A DNA stretch of 64,000 nt from Isoetes taiwanensis (lineage: Eukaryota; Streptophyta; Lycopodiopsida; Isoetales; Isoetaceae): NCBI GenBank assembly GCA_021234155.1, contig JAJEKV010000166.1, positions 1 to 64,000 on the forward strand, in the 5' to 3' direction. Shown piece after piece: positions 24,600-37,859 of the stretch (positions are counted from its first letter, which is position 1; every line of letters begins with the position of its first letter). Both the position numbers and the translations under genes were made by a program. Below the pieces are notes generated by a model that did not search any database, had not been told where the DNA came from, and saw only the letters and a program-made list of their open reading frames with translations.

Positions 24600-26300
24600 C
24601 AATCTCTTTCTCGACAACTATTTTTTCCTATTGATCTTTCCTACTTTTATGTGGCATATTCTCAAAGATTGAATTCAACATATTTTTCAAAACCTTCCTA
24701 GCAGCCAGATCCTAGAAGTTGGCCTCAACATGCCATTATTTCCATGTAATGGAATTTTACTCCCCCTTTGCATGACTTGTTTGCCAATTTTGCCAAGATG
24801 AAATTGGAATGCCATGAATATGTATCCATGCAACTTTACATATCCATGTCCCTAGTAAAGTGGGTATTTTTTTTTTTTTGGGAATTTTTCATCTTGAAGT
24901 GCAAGGTCATGAATGGAGTACATGTAAGTCCTCCTCTCATCACAAGTATACTCTTTGAAGGTGGCTCTTGCTTCCACCAATTCATCAATTTCAAACTTCT
25001 AAAACACAATTAGCCCAACAACATTCCATTCCCCTTACCTTAGTCGAGCTTCACGTGAACAATCACTACTTGACTTGGACCTCTTGTTAGATAATGTTTC
25101 ACCACCGAAAGTGTGCCCTCTTTCTCTCAAAAATGTGGTCCCCGCAGCTATTGGAGGTGCATTAAGAAAAAAGTGTCATCCACAACCTCTGGCTCCGGTA
25201 AAAGGAATTCTCCTATAAACTCAATGCAGGCTATAGGCCATGGCATGATGCATGGAACCTCCAATTGTTTAATACAAGCAAAGGCAACCCCGGTGATTTG
25301 ATCCTTTTTCCTTCCATTTTTCCTCTAAACTTGTTATGGTTACACCCACTTTATCCTCTCCTAACCTTTCATCATTGATACCGGATAGGATCAGCTAGTA
25401 TGATAGTTCCTTCACCTACTAGCTCCTTATTGCATTGGTGCTTCACTTTCACCTTCTTATTCTTCCAATCCAACCCATCAGAGGACAATTTGCTTAGTAG
25501 TCTCAAATTTCAACACCCTTTGGGTGGTCCACAAAGATTGACCTACAAGTTGAACAATGTTTACAATGGGGTAACAATGTGATAAGAACATATGGTAACA
25601 ATGTTGAAACATGTTGGGGGGGATAGGCATTACATTTTTACCCTTTTTAGGATCCACACGCTTCACCTATATAAAGTGAAATGTCTTAATATTAGTTCGA
25701 AAAAAGGACAAAGTAATTTTGAGAACCGATTAAAGGAACTTTAAGAAATACCAAAAAAACATTAAATGGACAAATATATGTTGTAAGTGCAGCCAAAAAT
25801 AGATTGTAAGCATAGCTCGTGTAGGTAATTATTGCAAAATTAATGGTAACATAGGGTGTATGCTAGTAATACTAATGAGGTAAGTATAGGTCGAAATCTA
25901 GATGGGCCAAAGTTGGTTGTAAGTATAGTCGGGTCTAGGTAATTATACAAAATTAATGAAAACATAGGTTTTAAGTATAGTCGACATGTGGGTAAGTCTA
26001 TAGAGAATTAATGATAACCTAGGGCGTAATTAATTCAATAGAAGTAATGATAGGTAATTCAGATATGATATAAATCTTGTATGATGTGATGGAATCATAA
26101 TTACAATGCGCTTATAAGAAACCCTCCATTCTTTCAACCGCCAATCCTTTCTTCCTTCTTCCTTTCTTCCTTTCTTCCTTCTACCATGGTGAGCCATGCT
26201 GCCCGCCTCGGGCCCCGCCTCCATCGCGGGACTGACGCCTCCCGAGAGGCTTAAGAGGCGATAAAAAAATTGATAAAGAAATCCATTCCTCCCTCCCCAG
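24600..26300. other. Probable upstream part of the same decayed element, no gene recognised
   Basis: Short frames on both strands (24,768-25,013, 25,113-25,301, 25,400-25,582 plus; 25,478-25,666 minus) give no recognisable motif. From about 25,670 to 26,040 there are loosely repeated words built on TAAGTATAG and AATTAATG, such as AATTAATGATAACCTAGG. Bases 26,140-26,180 are a CTTTCTTCCTT tract. Confidence 0.35.
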
Positions 26301-26758
26301 ATGCCGGGCTGCTCTCCGCACTACAATCCGGATAATTGCGCAGGAGTTATTTCTTCGTGGCAAGCTTCGGGCCCGAAAAAGATTATCCGAGCACCAAAGA
26401 CCAAGAGCTTCTCGAAGTCCCCCATACTCCCCTTTGATTCAGATGAGGAGATGGAGAACGAGATTGAGAAAGAAGAAGAAATGGAGGAAGGTGATGAAGA
26501 ATGGGGAAGAATTAGAAGAAGAAAAAAAGCAGATGATTATGGACGCTCTCTCCTCCTCCGATGATGAAGTTAAAGCGTAAGCCATCCTTGAGGAGATGGC
26601 GTGATGAAAGCTCGAGAGGAAGAAGAGGAGGAGGAAGAAGAGGAGGAGGTAGAGGGCTGATTTTTTTTTTGTTTTTGTTATTTAGTTTTTGGTTCAGAAG
26701 AGCGAGTTGGGCATCTCCAAAAAAGGCCTCAAATGAGGATTATGAATGGAGCTAGGCA
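26301..26758 (+). other. Unrecognised open frames with an acidic Glu/Asp-rich run
   Basis: An 87-codon frame (26,301-26,564) starts MPGCSPHYNPDNCAGVISSW and runs into a Glu-rich stretch (DSDEEMENEIEKEEEMEEGD). A second frame (26,561-26,755) continues with Arg/Gly-rich residues encoded by AGGAGG repeats. The first 45 residues do not look like simple repeat and could be the N-terminus of a real protein. I do not recognise the family, and no further coding sequence follows before the LTR element. Confidence 0.3.
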
Positions 26759-26811
26759 TCTCCTTAAACTGCCTAGAACTTCTGTAATTTTGTAACACGT
26801 AGTCGGGCAAC

Positions 26812-26982
26812 TCTAATAAAAGGCCTTATGTCAAATTTTTCAATGGCAATACAAGGATTTATCGACTACAATATGTTTCTTTAGTTTCTACTCTAACCCG
26901 AAAAGCGTAACCGTAATTTCGCAGGTCGCTTTGAATTCGCAACTCTAATAAAAGGCCTTATGTAAAAATTTTCAATGGCAAT
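26812..26982. repeat. Direct repeat at the retrotransposon target site
   Basis: The unit starting GCAACTCTAATAAAAGGCCT occurs at 26,813 and again at 26,938. Between the copies, the segment CAATACAAGG...CAATATGTTTCTTTAG matches the sequence just right of 42,419. The LTR element therefore landed inside the second unit, whose other half now lies at 42,420-42,500. Confidence 0.8.
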
Positions 26983-28645
26983 TGTGACGCTCCCTGAATA
27001 TATACGGCACCCGGACGATACATATACGGGGACTTTCCCTCCCATGGCGACCACCTCGCCATGAGCAGGCTCCCTCCGCCTATTCCGCCACCCATATTAT
27101 GGTGCCCCAAAGAAGGACACTTAAGGGGTTATTCGCCCACGCCTTCAATGGGACTCCTACGCCGCTGAAGCATGAATACAAGGGTTAGCACACAAGATAA
27201 ATCACATATAAATAACCACCACTTAAGGGTGGCGATCCATCCAAATACCAACGGCAAAGAATATGCATCTAAAACTAAGAAAACACCCAAACCTCGTGTT
27301 CTACCCCTCGCTCGACTCCAAAGGAGGATCGACCGACTTTGGGCCTCAAGAGATCAGCAGACCGAAGTCTTGGCATGGCGCTATCGGGCATAGAACATCG
27401 GCTAGGGTTGTCCACTCCATCCCTCCCCGTGCACACTTTGCGATGGGTCAATCCATGCTATGGCTTCGCTTATAGCCTTCCTGAGACGCAGCTCTAGGGA
27501 TCACCCTTGAGTCTACTCCGTGTTCATGACACCGGTCCGATGAGGCAGGCCTGGGAGGCGCCCCTTCCGTGATCACAGCAGGTGTCGTGGATGAGCTAGA
27601 GAATACGCGGCCGCAACAAAGGACCCCCGTGATCCGCACTCCGACTTACTCACCCTAATTCTACTCAAAGTGCATGGTGCCCCATACGGGTCACACCACT
27701 ACACCCTGTGGAGTGTCAGACTCCATACCTGGCCCTCCACGACGGGCTATCAGGCCTAGCCCCATCAGAGGGAGTCTCAGAGCCTTTTATGCTCGTGCAA
27801 GACCCCACCCCTACTTCACCATCAAGTCCCTTTGTCCGGTGCTAAGCCGCACCATAGCGCCTATGACCCGTGGGCTCTTGTGCACAGCCTAATTTATTGG
27901 GAATTATTGGGTGGTTCTATCTAGGAACATACTATCGTGATATGAGTTCAGAGGTCTCTACCCCCCCCTTTAATTCCCCCATTTCAAAGAGTGATACCAT
28001 ACAAAGAACTATCAATCCATCCTTTTAAGAACCAAACCGTAATCGTAATATAAAGAGAACTTACCTTTTACAATGAAGGGTTAGTTCCTACCATTAAAAC
28101 ACGAGAGAATGCACAAAAACAACACAATAAGTGCCCAACAGGGGGCAACCCTAGAATTCACAAGCTAAACTACTACTAACCGTTGTTTCTACCGAACCAT
28201 TATCGGGTGCTTCCATCTTGTCAGAACTAGGGTGGCGCCGACAGCCTAGTGGGTGTCCGCGATTCTGGGGGTCAAGAAACAGTCCTTGGGCCAAAGAACA
28301 GCCTCCTTGGGCTCAACTGCTCCTTGGGCCCAGCCTCCTCCTCTCCTCCATCTCCACCAAGCCTAATTCGAATTGGGCACAAAAGCCCTAATTTGGGTGT
28401 CCAAAATGGAAACCATGCCTTGCCCAATCGATTTGGGCCAAGTGTCACCCCCCTTGTTGGTGCTAATTAAAAGGGTAATTAGGGTAATTAGGCTATATAC
28501 TTTATAATTATCCACAATGGATTTATTAACATAGCTAAATAAAACCATTGTGGTCGCACTCCCACCTAGACAATTACCCCTTATGTCCTAGTGACGGTCC
28601 CGACGCGGCATAATGTGATACCGTGATAAATGCCCGAACGCCACA
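26983..28645 (+). repeat. 5' LTR (1.66 kb) of the 15.4-kb element
   Basis: Starts TGTGACGCTCC and ends CGCCACA, followed by TTCTCCCCACC. Its first 170 bases and last 450 bases align with the 3' LTR at 41,776-42,419. The middle, about 27,165-28,190, has no counterpart there, so either the 3' LTR suffered a deletion of about 1 kb or this LTR carries an insertion. The orientation assigned is provisional. Confidence 0.75.
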
Positions 28646-31600
28646 TTCTCCCCACCTTAAAAAAATGATGCCGCCCTCAAAGATCAAGACTAGTGTTGTT
28701 GCAGGCAACACATCATGATCATCGCTTAGGACCGGCCAAAAGTGAACAAGCCAAAGTTTGTGGAAGTCTCAATGCTTTCATCCGGTGGGATTTAGCTCAC
28801 ACTCTATCTATTTTAGAAAGCATTCTTTCTATAGATACGTGTAACTCGATTATATATTAAAAAGATGTATAAATATAAAGAACTTCCATTTGTTGTTATA
28901 TTATAATACAGAGTTATTAACCTCGCACTGTTTAATAGAAAGTCATTCTAATCATATTAAGTTCTGTGTATTTATGTATTATATTCTCCCTTCACTTTAC
29001 AAGTGATTTTATTACAGCCAGGCTTAATGTAATTTTGGATCTAAATTTTGTTTTCCTATTTTGTTACAATTTTAACAAGTCATATATTGCTATCGTGGAG
29101 TGTTTAGATGCCCCTGACATTTATAGTTACCCTTTCGTTAATATTAATTACGATAGACGTTTTTTATTTATTTCTCATAACCTTGTTATAACATTATCTA
29201 AGTCTCGTTATTCCTTAGAGTTTGTGTAAGATTATATACTTATCCCCTTCTATTATATTTGATTATGTGTTTAAATAACTTGCTCCTTTCGATTATCTTT
29301 AATGTTTCCACACTCACACTTTCTATCTTTAGCATAGATTACAGTCACATGAGGACACATATTAATTCATTGGTTGTGTTTGTACATTTACCAGACGTCC
29401 CGATATTCTTATATTTGAATTACTTATTTATTTCATTGTTATTTTCAGAATTTATGACACATACGAGACACTCTTATAGTTATAGGGCATGTGTACAACC
29501 GAGATATACATTCGACGTTAATTGGTACCGCCCCGGTCGCTATCCGGCAGTGCTATGGCTATGCAATCGTCCTGTATCACAGAAGGCCAGTTGTGACTGT
29601 GGTGTCCACGGCGGAAGCATTGAAACCATGCGTGGTCTGGCCTGAGCCTGTTAGATGATGATGACTGAGGAGGTCCCGGGCTCCTACTTGAAGTAGAAGT
29701 GCTGAATGTTAGGAATAAGGAGTGTTGCGATGTCTCTATTTTGGATGGATACCGAGAAAAAATTGGTATGATTGTTTGGTATGTAAGTGAAACATCGACC
29801 TAAAAATTACGAGGATTGATGTATGATGCTTACATCTAGATTGCTATTCAATGTAGAAGGAGACTAGATATAGCACTCCATATATCCGATGGAGAAGTGG
29901 TTTATGATTATCTACTAGACCATGTTAAGGAGGTACTATACTAAGGTGGAAACCGGATTATAAGTACCCAGCTCCTCGAGAGGGAAAACACTTTAAAAGT
30001 GTAGGTTTCACCATGATGGTGCAGCATAGAATGTCGACCGACATTGTATAGCTATTGCTACGTGAAGCGAGGTATGATTCGTGGAACGGTAGAGAATAAT
30101 GTTGTATGAGGATGTTGATCCATAAATTATGCATATATTGTGTTTGGTAAAGAGATTGATGTTCCTGAGGTGTGAAACAAAGACGCAAGATTATAGACGA
30201 CTAAGAAGACCACGAGGCACGGAATACACTTATTAACGTTGGTCAAATGCATGATCCTTATGCAGGGTGAAAATTAAGGAAATGGCCAGATCCTATGTCG
30301 GCCTAGGGTATGTAGACGCCGGATAAGAGACTGGACAATAGTGTGGAACGTAGTTTTCCCACAAGGTGAAGAGAGCTGAGGTCGAACCGACGTATAAGGT
30401 GAATAAGCATTCTCAGAAGATCGCTAGAATGGAAGACGACAATTGCTAGCAAAAGGTGCAACCGTCTGAAAGCTACAAAGTATGTTGGAGCTCTGGCGAA
30501 GCTTATTCTATGAAGGAAAGTTGACGTTGAACTAATGATACATTAGGAAGGCAAGTAATGTACCCACACGACAAGTGGGAGACAAGAGGTGCTTGAAAGT
30601 TGTTGTAAACAACGTTTCAAATATAGAGAGTTTGGAGGGACACTTTGAAGAGACCAAAGTCTGGAATATGAAGAAGGGAGGCATCCAATGAACATCTCGC
30701 CAAGGAGGATGTGCTCTGGACTTGGTATTGTGTGTGCATCCCGAGGAGTAGTTCCGCGTTGGTAGATGTGTATTAGGACCATTTACTAGGAACATAACTA
30801 GAAAAAGATAGGATATATACTAGAACTTTTAGTTCACATATATGAATACGGAGGTAATGAAGATAAGAATTCCTATAGTAGACATTAAGTATGTCCACTA
30901 GAAACTTAGGGTGGCATGTGCCCCTATGGACTAGAGCGTGAGGACCAAGGCAACCTAAGGATAGAGAGTCTAGAAGGTATGGTGTGAAATCCACAGCATA
31001 TATAGGAGAAGCAGCTAGGGGCTACGTCAACGAATTATATATGAGTCTAGAGTTAAGGTTGGTGCACACATGTTACTATATCTCATAATAACAACGTAGT
31101 GGTTTCGGATGTTTGAAGGATTTGGTAGTATTACATACTACACTAGCGAGGATATCAAGGATGTCGATTGTGACATCCAGATGTATGTCATATTGGAAGA
31201 TGGTAGAATATTCGTACAGGGCTGGTGGCATATTACGTGACAATGTTTACAGAAGAAGCATAATGATATGTTTACAGAAGAAGCATAATGATATGCTTAT
31301 ATACGAAGATATTGGGTTAAGGTATGCACTTAAGCTATCCCAATGGTTGGAGTTGATTATCCTAAATACATCGTATTAAGGAAGATGAGAAAAGTTTAAA
31401 TGAGTGAGAATAGCTAGAGTAAGTCTAGCGTATACGGTGATGTTACGTTCAAAAACATCCCGAGGATGGTTGGAACGGTATTGTAACAACGGATAATGAG
31501 AGCTTAACTACTCAAAGGTTCTAGATACCAATGTATTAGTTCAACGTTATAAGCTAAGAGCATTTATTTGGTTTTGGGAATGAAAAGATATATAAGAATA

Positions 31601-32160
31601 TTGCGTCCCCTGATGGAAGATAAGAAGGAGTACGATGACTTTGGCAATTATACCTTTAGGGGTAACCGAGAAGAGGGCAGTACATAGGAATTCTAAGTCC
31701 CGATAAAATCAAGACGAGATGTATTGATCAGAAATAGACCAGTAGTCCATATAATCGAAGAGTTACCCTACACGCGGTGAACAATTCTAGGTACAGAAGT
31801 AGAAGCTGGAGGATTCGTTGCCTTGAGGCATAGACCATTTAGAGGTTATGACTTCGAAACTCTTAAGAGGGTAAGGAATTGGATAATCATATGGCGGTTA
31901 CTAACGAAGATTGAAACATTGGGTTTTCCTATGAGGGAGCCAAAGACGACAACATTCAAAGGGATCAAAAGTTGAGGTTGACATGCTAACTTAAGAAAAA
32001 AATAGGTTAGGCGTGACAATAACTGAAGGAACCTTTAGAAAAGGCCTTGGACTGTGGTAGAAACCTTTGGAACTATGGCATAATCCCATGGGAAAATTAT
32101 AGTTTATGTACGGGGTTAAAGTACCATAAGTTTAAATTCATCCCTTTTAGGTCAACCCCT
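28646..32160. other. Decayed interior of the LTR element
   Basis: After the LTR comes a short conserved leader (TTCTCCCCACC...GCCGCCCTCAAAGAT) that recurs at 32,254-32,285. Bases 28,800-29,450 are very AT-rich and hold 87- and 128-codon frames without recognisable domains. Bases 29,600-32,100 have no long frame on the plus strand and no motif I can assign. The minus-strand frames at 30,532-30,994 are unrecognised. Confidence 0.4.
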
Positions 32161-32285
32161 TAGGTTAAGATACTCCATGGTGGCGATCTTTATTGGGTGA
32201 CGGTCGCCTTTATTTATACATATACCGTGATAAATACATGGAACGCCACATTCTCCCCTCTTAGAAATAATGCCGCCCTCAAAGA
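32160..32285. repeat. Second LTR 3' end of the same family
   Basis: The sequence ACCGTGATAAATACATGGAACGCCACA followed by TTCTCCCC and GCCGCCCTCAAAGAT repeats the arrangement at the end of the 5' LTR (28,615-28,680). A partial related LTR, or a nested second element, therefore lies inside the 15.4-kb element. Confidence 0.65.
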
Positions 32286-33489
32286 TTGGGGTTAGTTAAA
32301 CAAATGCCGGTTAATCGAAAACTGCAATAGAAGAAGTATACATAAAAAGGAAGGTAATTTCCTTATTTCCAAAGGTAATAGCATGAAAGCTTAAAACATA
32401 GAAGAGTTTAAGCACCAAGGTGCATTTGACATACTTATCATAAGAAGGTTTAAGGACCGAAGTCCGATATCAAACATCACCGTAACAAAAAGGTAAATGA
32501 TGTAGATAAGATAAACCGAAAAGTCGGGCCATCAAGAAAACCTCTATACATGGGCGTGTCACGATCGCATCGGCCTCGCACATGTGAATACATCAGCATG
32601 TACAAGTCCAACATAGAGTTGGCCCCATTTGGGAACTAGGTGGTACAGCCACATCATAAGAACTACAAAGGTTACATTTCAGCTAAGTTAGAGCAGAGCT
32701 CTAGCATTGTGGGATGAGGATATATGTACACATACGATAAACATGCTGGAGAGGTAATAAGTCGTATTTAATTAAAGTGGGACTCATTCCATTCCCACTT
32801 TTTTTCGGAACCCTGTTATTTTACACAAAAAGGAGCACCCCGACCCGAAAACTGTCCTTAATTCGAATTTTTGTTCACATCGCGGTTTCCAAGCTTTCTC
32901 CCAGTTTTCTTGGATAGCGAGTCGAGTCCCTGTTTTGGGGCTTATTTGTCATTCAAAATAAGAGTTTTTCGCGTGAGGGTGAATTCCTTTACCGAGACAT
33001 TTTGGCTCTATTTTCTTAGGTGGGTAGACAAGAGATCACAAATTTCAACAAAAATTAAGCAAATTGTTTACTTAATCACCAAAAAATACTAGTTTTGAGA
33101 TACCTTATATTTATAAATGGGCTTATTACAATATATATTACAAGGTGAAGCCACCATAGTGGCCATATGATATCACAATGATTACACCCTCTTCACACAT
33201 GAACCACCTAGTGCAACGGGTATGGAGCTCATGGGCCCAAGTCACGAGCAACTTTACGGACGATAGAAATTTGTATGAGGAGTTCCTTCATAGGCCACGT
33301 GGTTGTATGTCAAACCGATGCTACCACCCTCTTCTAAGATCTTTCTTCAATGAACTGGTCTTTTTCATTGCTCCCAAGCATGTACTATCTGGTCGAGATA
33401 AGGACCTGAAAAAGACAAAATCAAGTTAGTCAAGTGATGCTACAGCCTAGTAAATGAAATAAAAAACACGCCTCGTGGCCATTTTGAAA

Positions 33490-33870
33490 ATACAGGCTGA
33501 GAGCCTTCTCGACTTGCGAAGTCGAGAAAGGCGGCCTCAAAAAAGTTTAAAAACGCAGCTTTAGGGGTCGAAGTTCTTTCGACTCGCGAGAATGAAAGGA
33601 AACCAAAGCTTAAAAACGTAGTTTTAGCCGGGAGGTCTTTCGACCGCGAAGTCGAGAAAGGCAACCAAAGTTCAAAAACGCAGCTTTTAGGGGTTGAAGA
33701 GCCCTTCGACTTCGAAGTCGAAAGAAAGGTACCAAAGCAAAAACGCAGCTTTAGAAATGAAAGGTCTTTCGACTCAGCGAAGTCGAGAAAGGCAACCAAA
33801 GTTTAAAACGCAGCTTTTTAGGGAGAGGCTTTTTCGACCAGCGAGTCGAGAAAGGCACCGTGAGTAAAAA
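33490..33870. repeat. Minisatellite, about six units of 65 bases, each with a GTCGAG hairpin
   Basis: Units centre on the foldback TTCGACTCGCGAAGTCGAGA and variants at about 33,510, 33,579, 33,641, 33,708, 33,771 and 33,835. They are joined by ACCAAAG...AAAACGCAGCTTT words. The array keeps a 119-codon minus-strand frame open by periodicity; I do not regard that frame as a gene. Tandem arrays of this sort are common inside plant LTR element interiors. Confidence 0.85.
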
Positions 33871-33929
33871 AAGGCAATTTCAAGGGCCAGAGATTATTTT
33901 TGTGGAGCATCATTTTATCTATCTATCCA

Positions 33930-34160
33930 TCTAATTTTCTACCATAGTTTATTATTCTATCACACATTAGTACTTTATACTACCACAATAGAAACACAAT
34001 TAGCACATAATTAGTACTTTATACTACCACAATTAGTATTAGCACACATTAGCATTTTTATACATTAGTACATATTAGTTTTAGCACACATTAGTATTAG
34101 CACACATTAGTATTAGCACACATTTAATGTGTGCTAATTAGCACACATTTAATGTGTTAA
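33930..34160. repeat. Tandem TTAGCACACATTAGTA array
   Basis: Short units of TTAGTATTAGCACACA repeat several times between 33,965 and 34,145. They end in an inverted copy, CACATTTAATGTGTGCTAATTAGCACACATTTAATGTG, written here only by position: 34,117-34,154. Confidence 0.8.
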
Positions 34161-34469
34161 ATTTTTCCCTTAGAATAAGAATATATGCCTAGAAAACATG
34201 CACCATGGCAACATAATGTTTAACGTGTGAAATATTAGGCACAGCCACATGTGCCATTTTATTACCCACCATATACGTTTCCCTATACGGGAGAGGAGGG
34301 GGCCTCCAAAAAGAGGAGAGCACCTCTAAAAATGTCAAGGAAATGGAAAGGGAGGGGGGCAAAAAAAAAGGGTACGAAAATGTGACCTCCACATTAAAGT
34401 GGGGCCACCCCAAAAATTTGAAAAAGGGGCAGAGTGTACCTCAAAAGAAGGGTACGTATTATTTTCCCC

Positions 34470-35700
34470 CTTTTCTAATACCCCGCCTTTTTTTTTCCAT
34501 GGTTGAATTTTAAAATTTGGTACATACCTTTGAGACGAAGCCTTTGTACCACTAAGATTCTTTGTTTCCTAAGAAGCTCCATAGCCATAGCTTCCACCGG
34601 AGTTGACCCGCAACCAAAAGCTTCATCAAGGTAAATAAGCCACACCGCAGATTCGCGGTTTTGATTTCGCAGCCGAGAGCCCAAGCAGCCTGATGCACAA
34701 TGAATCATTGTCTCGCTTTTATTATCCTGTGATTGCCTTCACCTTTAAACCGGTGCTTCCTATCCCCCCACCGGATCCAAAACCCGTCTGCTTTCAGCAA
34801 ATCGATCTTCTTCTAATCGATTCTCCTTCTAGCTTTTCTCCCTGGGCGCCGCTTCCTTTTATACCTCCTGTTCTTTTCCCCTGACGCGTTTTGCCCTTAT
34901 CTGACTTGCTGCGTGTAACCTCTCAAACCGATCGATTAAACCGGTGCTTCATTATTCACAGCTATGGAGAGTCCGCTACAGAATCGAAGGGTTCCTTGAA
35001 AATCAGACTGGAAGGAAGCGACGGATTTAAGCGCCAGACTGTTTAAGCGCCAACAATTTAAGCGACGGATTTAAGCGCCAGACTGCCGCCATAGCCAAGC
35101 TCGAGGTAAGATTTTGCATTAATAAAGGCAAGAAAGAAGCCGCCATAGCATCTGCAAGATCTGATAGTGGAATCCGAACCCCTACAGCCTGCCAGATCTG
35201 CTTAAGAGAACTCTGTCGAAACTCCAAATCCCCTGTTTTTCCTCTGTTTGTTGTGAGGGATTGATATTTTGATAGAGGAAGATGAAGATACCGGAACTTA
35301 TGGAAAGCTTTTTTTGCAAACAGATGGATGAGCTGGGGCGGCCGCCGATTCCGATCGCCAAGACCGAGGCAATCCCGCCGTGGAATCGCACGATGGACGT
35401 AATCATCTTTCTTAGAACCCTTCTTGCTCTTTCCGGCGCTTGCACCCTTAAAACAGACCCAGCTAAACCCTTGTTTGCATCACGGCGCCCTCCATACCCA
35501 GATCTCGAATTAGCGCTTGCAACCCTTGGCTGTATTTGTGAACTGCCAATCCAGATGGGCTGAGGATTTGGACGGATTGTTTGCATAAAAGGAAGAAGAA
35601 ATAATACTGAGGTAGGATTTGAGATTTTTCTCCCGAGGATATAAGGTTTTTGAGATTCATTTTCCTATTTTCCTGCTTATTGATGGCTTATTGATCCAGT
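34470..35700. other. Unrecognised open frames on both strands
   Basis: Overlapping frames (34,475-34,708 minus, 35,182-35,586 minus with 134 codons, 35,282-35,563 plus with 93 codons) lie in DNA of higher GC than the surrounding element. It may be a captured or nested segment. The 93-codon frame (MKIPELMESFFCKQMDELGR...) is Pro/Ala-rich. I recognise no domain on either strand and cannot say which, if either, is coding. Confidence 0.25.
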
Positions 35701-35729
35701 CGGCTTGCCCATTCTCGCCTCGCGAGGCG

Positions 35730-36240
35730 AGTAAAAAAAATTTGTTGTCATTATATTTAATATAATAATAATTTAGTTTATTAATGTATTTTTAATATTT
35801 ATTTATTAATAAAGCTATAGTTATTAATACTTATATATTTATTATTATTATTATTATTATTTATTTTATTTATTATTTTGAAAGGGTGGGGAGACCCTTG
35901 CCCCCTTTGCCCCCCCTCTCTCCTTTTTTTATTTATTTTTTGGAAAGGTTGGGGAGACCCTTGCCCCGCTTTGCCCCAACCTCTCCTCTTTTGCCCCTTT
36001 TGCTCTTCTCTACCCTCCCTCCTCGCTTGCCTCTTTGCTCTCTCCCCCCGCCCCTTCCCTCCCCTCCCCTTTCCCTCCTCCTTCTTCCAACGTATCCCTC
36101 CCCCGCCCCTCCTTTGCCCTTTTTTCTCCTCTCCCTCCTCTTCTTCCAACTTAGCTTCTCCCTCTTCTTCCTACTTAGCCCCTTCCCCTCTTCAACTGGG
36201 GCCCCTCCCTCCTTCTCCTCCTACCCTTCTCCTTATCAAG
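35730..36240. repeat. AT-rich ATT tract followed by a CT-rich CCCTTCC tract
   Basis: Bases 35,750-35,880 are almost pure A/T with TTA/ATT repeats. Bases 35,880-36,240 are pyrimidine-rich (CTCC, CCCC, TTCTTCC) with a duplicated GGGGAGACCCTTGCCCC word at about 35,889 and 35,952. The long overlapping open frames here result from the biased composition. Confidence 0.8.
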
Positions 36241-37587
36241 GTGTGCCCCATCTCCCTCCCCCCCGAGATTCGAGAAAAATTCCCAAAATTCCCAAAATTC
36301 GAGATTTGTCCCACTTTAATTAAATACGACTTTAATCTAAGTGGCGACACAAGGAGAGAAAGACAACATTCACTCGGTTGTAGGCTAAGGTAGGATGTCG
36401 TAGTTGGCACCTGAAATAAATGTCAACGGCCAATAGAATAAAACTTAAGGTAGTGGGGTTGAGTAGTACAATAGTACAATTCCAGGATAGGTATCAAATA
36501 GGAGTTACATGCTAAAAGTTAAAATGTGTCTTGAGTAGACACCTAAAACTAGCTTTCCCACATGATCCATACCTGGATCAGGCAGAGGTAACGCCATGGG
36601 TTACATGGAGGTATAAGTTAGGATATATATAGGACTCGAACATGGATACAAGTCCATTGTAGAAAGGGTCACAAAGTACAAGGCAAGCACCTTGATGACT
36701 CCAGGTAATTCACGATGAGCAATAAGGCTCACCCGCTCTTAGGCCATGACTATGGCTTAAATGCGGATGTCAAGTCATTTGGAATGCCAAAATAGCAAAG
36801 ATGACATCATGACAAAGAAATGTAATGAGTAACATTTCCAGGATGTAGGACAATGTTGAATTATAACCTCCAATGATAGGTAGGTTTACAACATAAGGAT
36901 AGATAGATAGATAGTATAATAGCGGTTAGAATCAACAAGACGGTTAACGGATACGTAAAGGAGTAATTGGATTGGTGACTCTACTGAATATTGATCACAA
37001 CTAAAGGATGATTTGTAAACGATGTGGCAGACGTAAGGGCCGGATAATCGAAAAATCGGCCATAGACGAGAAAACATATTGACGAAATAAAGGACCCCGA
37101 TGCATGATATTTAGTAACTGGATAGAAAGGTTATTACCTAACATGAAGGGTGGTCATTGCTAATATACAAAGGTAGACTTGGCGGCTTGAAAGGCAAAGA
37201 AGAGCTGAAAAACTCCTTAAAGATTTGGTGCATGGCTTAGGAAGAAGACTTCCATGTCCTAAGACAAGATGGTGAATTGAATTCACCAAGGACATTTTTA
37301 ATAAATAGATAGATAGGTAGATAGCATTTATATGTCATGCCACATTAGCGTCCATGAGGACATATGATTTACCCCTTGAGACTTGAACACAAGATCTCGG
37401 AATAGAGGAGGCCTATCTTGAGGGTCTTTGGGTGGTACGCCCTTTGGGATATTCACATAACCCGTTGGAATATGTAAGTTCATTTGTGGAACTTAACGCC
37501 ATTTGGGCACTAAAGGAATGGTTGGAAATACTTTTGCCCCAACCATATCTGGATACCCTAGAAGGAGGTGAGTAATCAACAATGGTT

Positions 37588-37853
37588 GGGTTTGACTATA
37601 AGGTTTGAGAGAATGTACTCAATGGTGAAAATTTTGTACATGTATTGTAAATTTTGGGCTCTCGATAATTAATGACATCCATATAGATGGTGAATATGGC
37701 ACCCAAACCAAATATTGTGGGGGTTTAAAGGGGGATTTTAATTTAAATGTGTTAAATGCGGGAAAAAATGGTTTGTGTTAATAATGTTAATGGTAGTTGT
37801 GTGTTGATTGCTATATTGAAAAATTTTTGGGTCCCTAGTTGCCCTAACTTAAA
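37588..37853. mobile_element. Right half of a MITE related to the one at 60,422-60,910
   Basis: The stretch from AAGGTTTGAGAGAATGTACT through GGGGGTTTAAAGGGGGATTT and AATAATGTTAATGGTAGTTG matches 60,710-60,905 on the same strand. It carries further to the terminal word GCCCTAACTTA, the inverted form of the TTAGTTAGGGC start at 60,422. The left arm is missing. Confidence 0.7.
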
Positions 37854-37859
37854 AAAGCA

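Noticed and set aside
29740-32100. A gag-pol polyprotein in the large LTR element
   Set aside because: I searched by eye for protease, reverse transcriptase and integrase motifs on both strands and found none convincing. The region may be too decayed or may never have been coding.
33440-33799. A 119-codon minus-strand gene
   Set aside because: It is the periodic translation of the GTCGAG minisatellite.
35799-36393. Long Pro/Leu/Ser-rich and Glu/Lys/Arg-rich open frames of 116-171 codons
   Set aside because: They are translations of a CT-rich tract and its complement; composition alone explains them.
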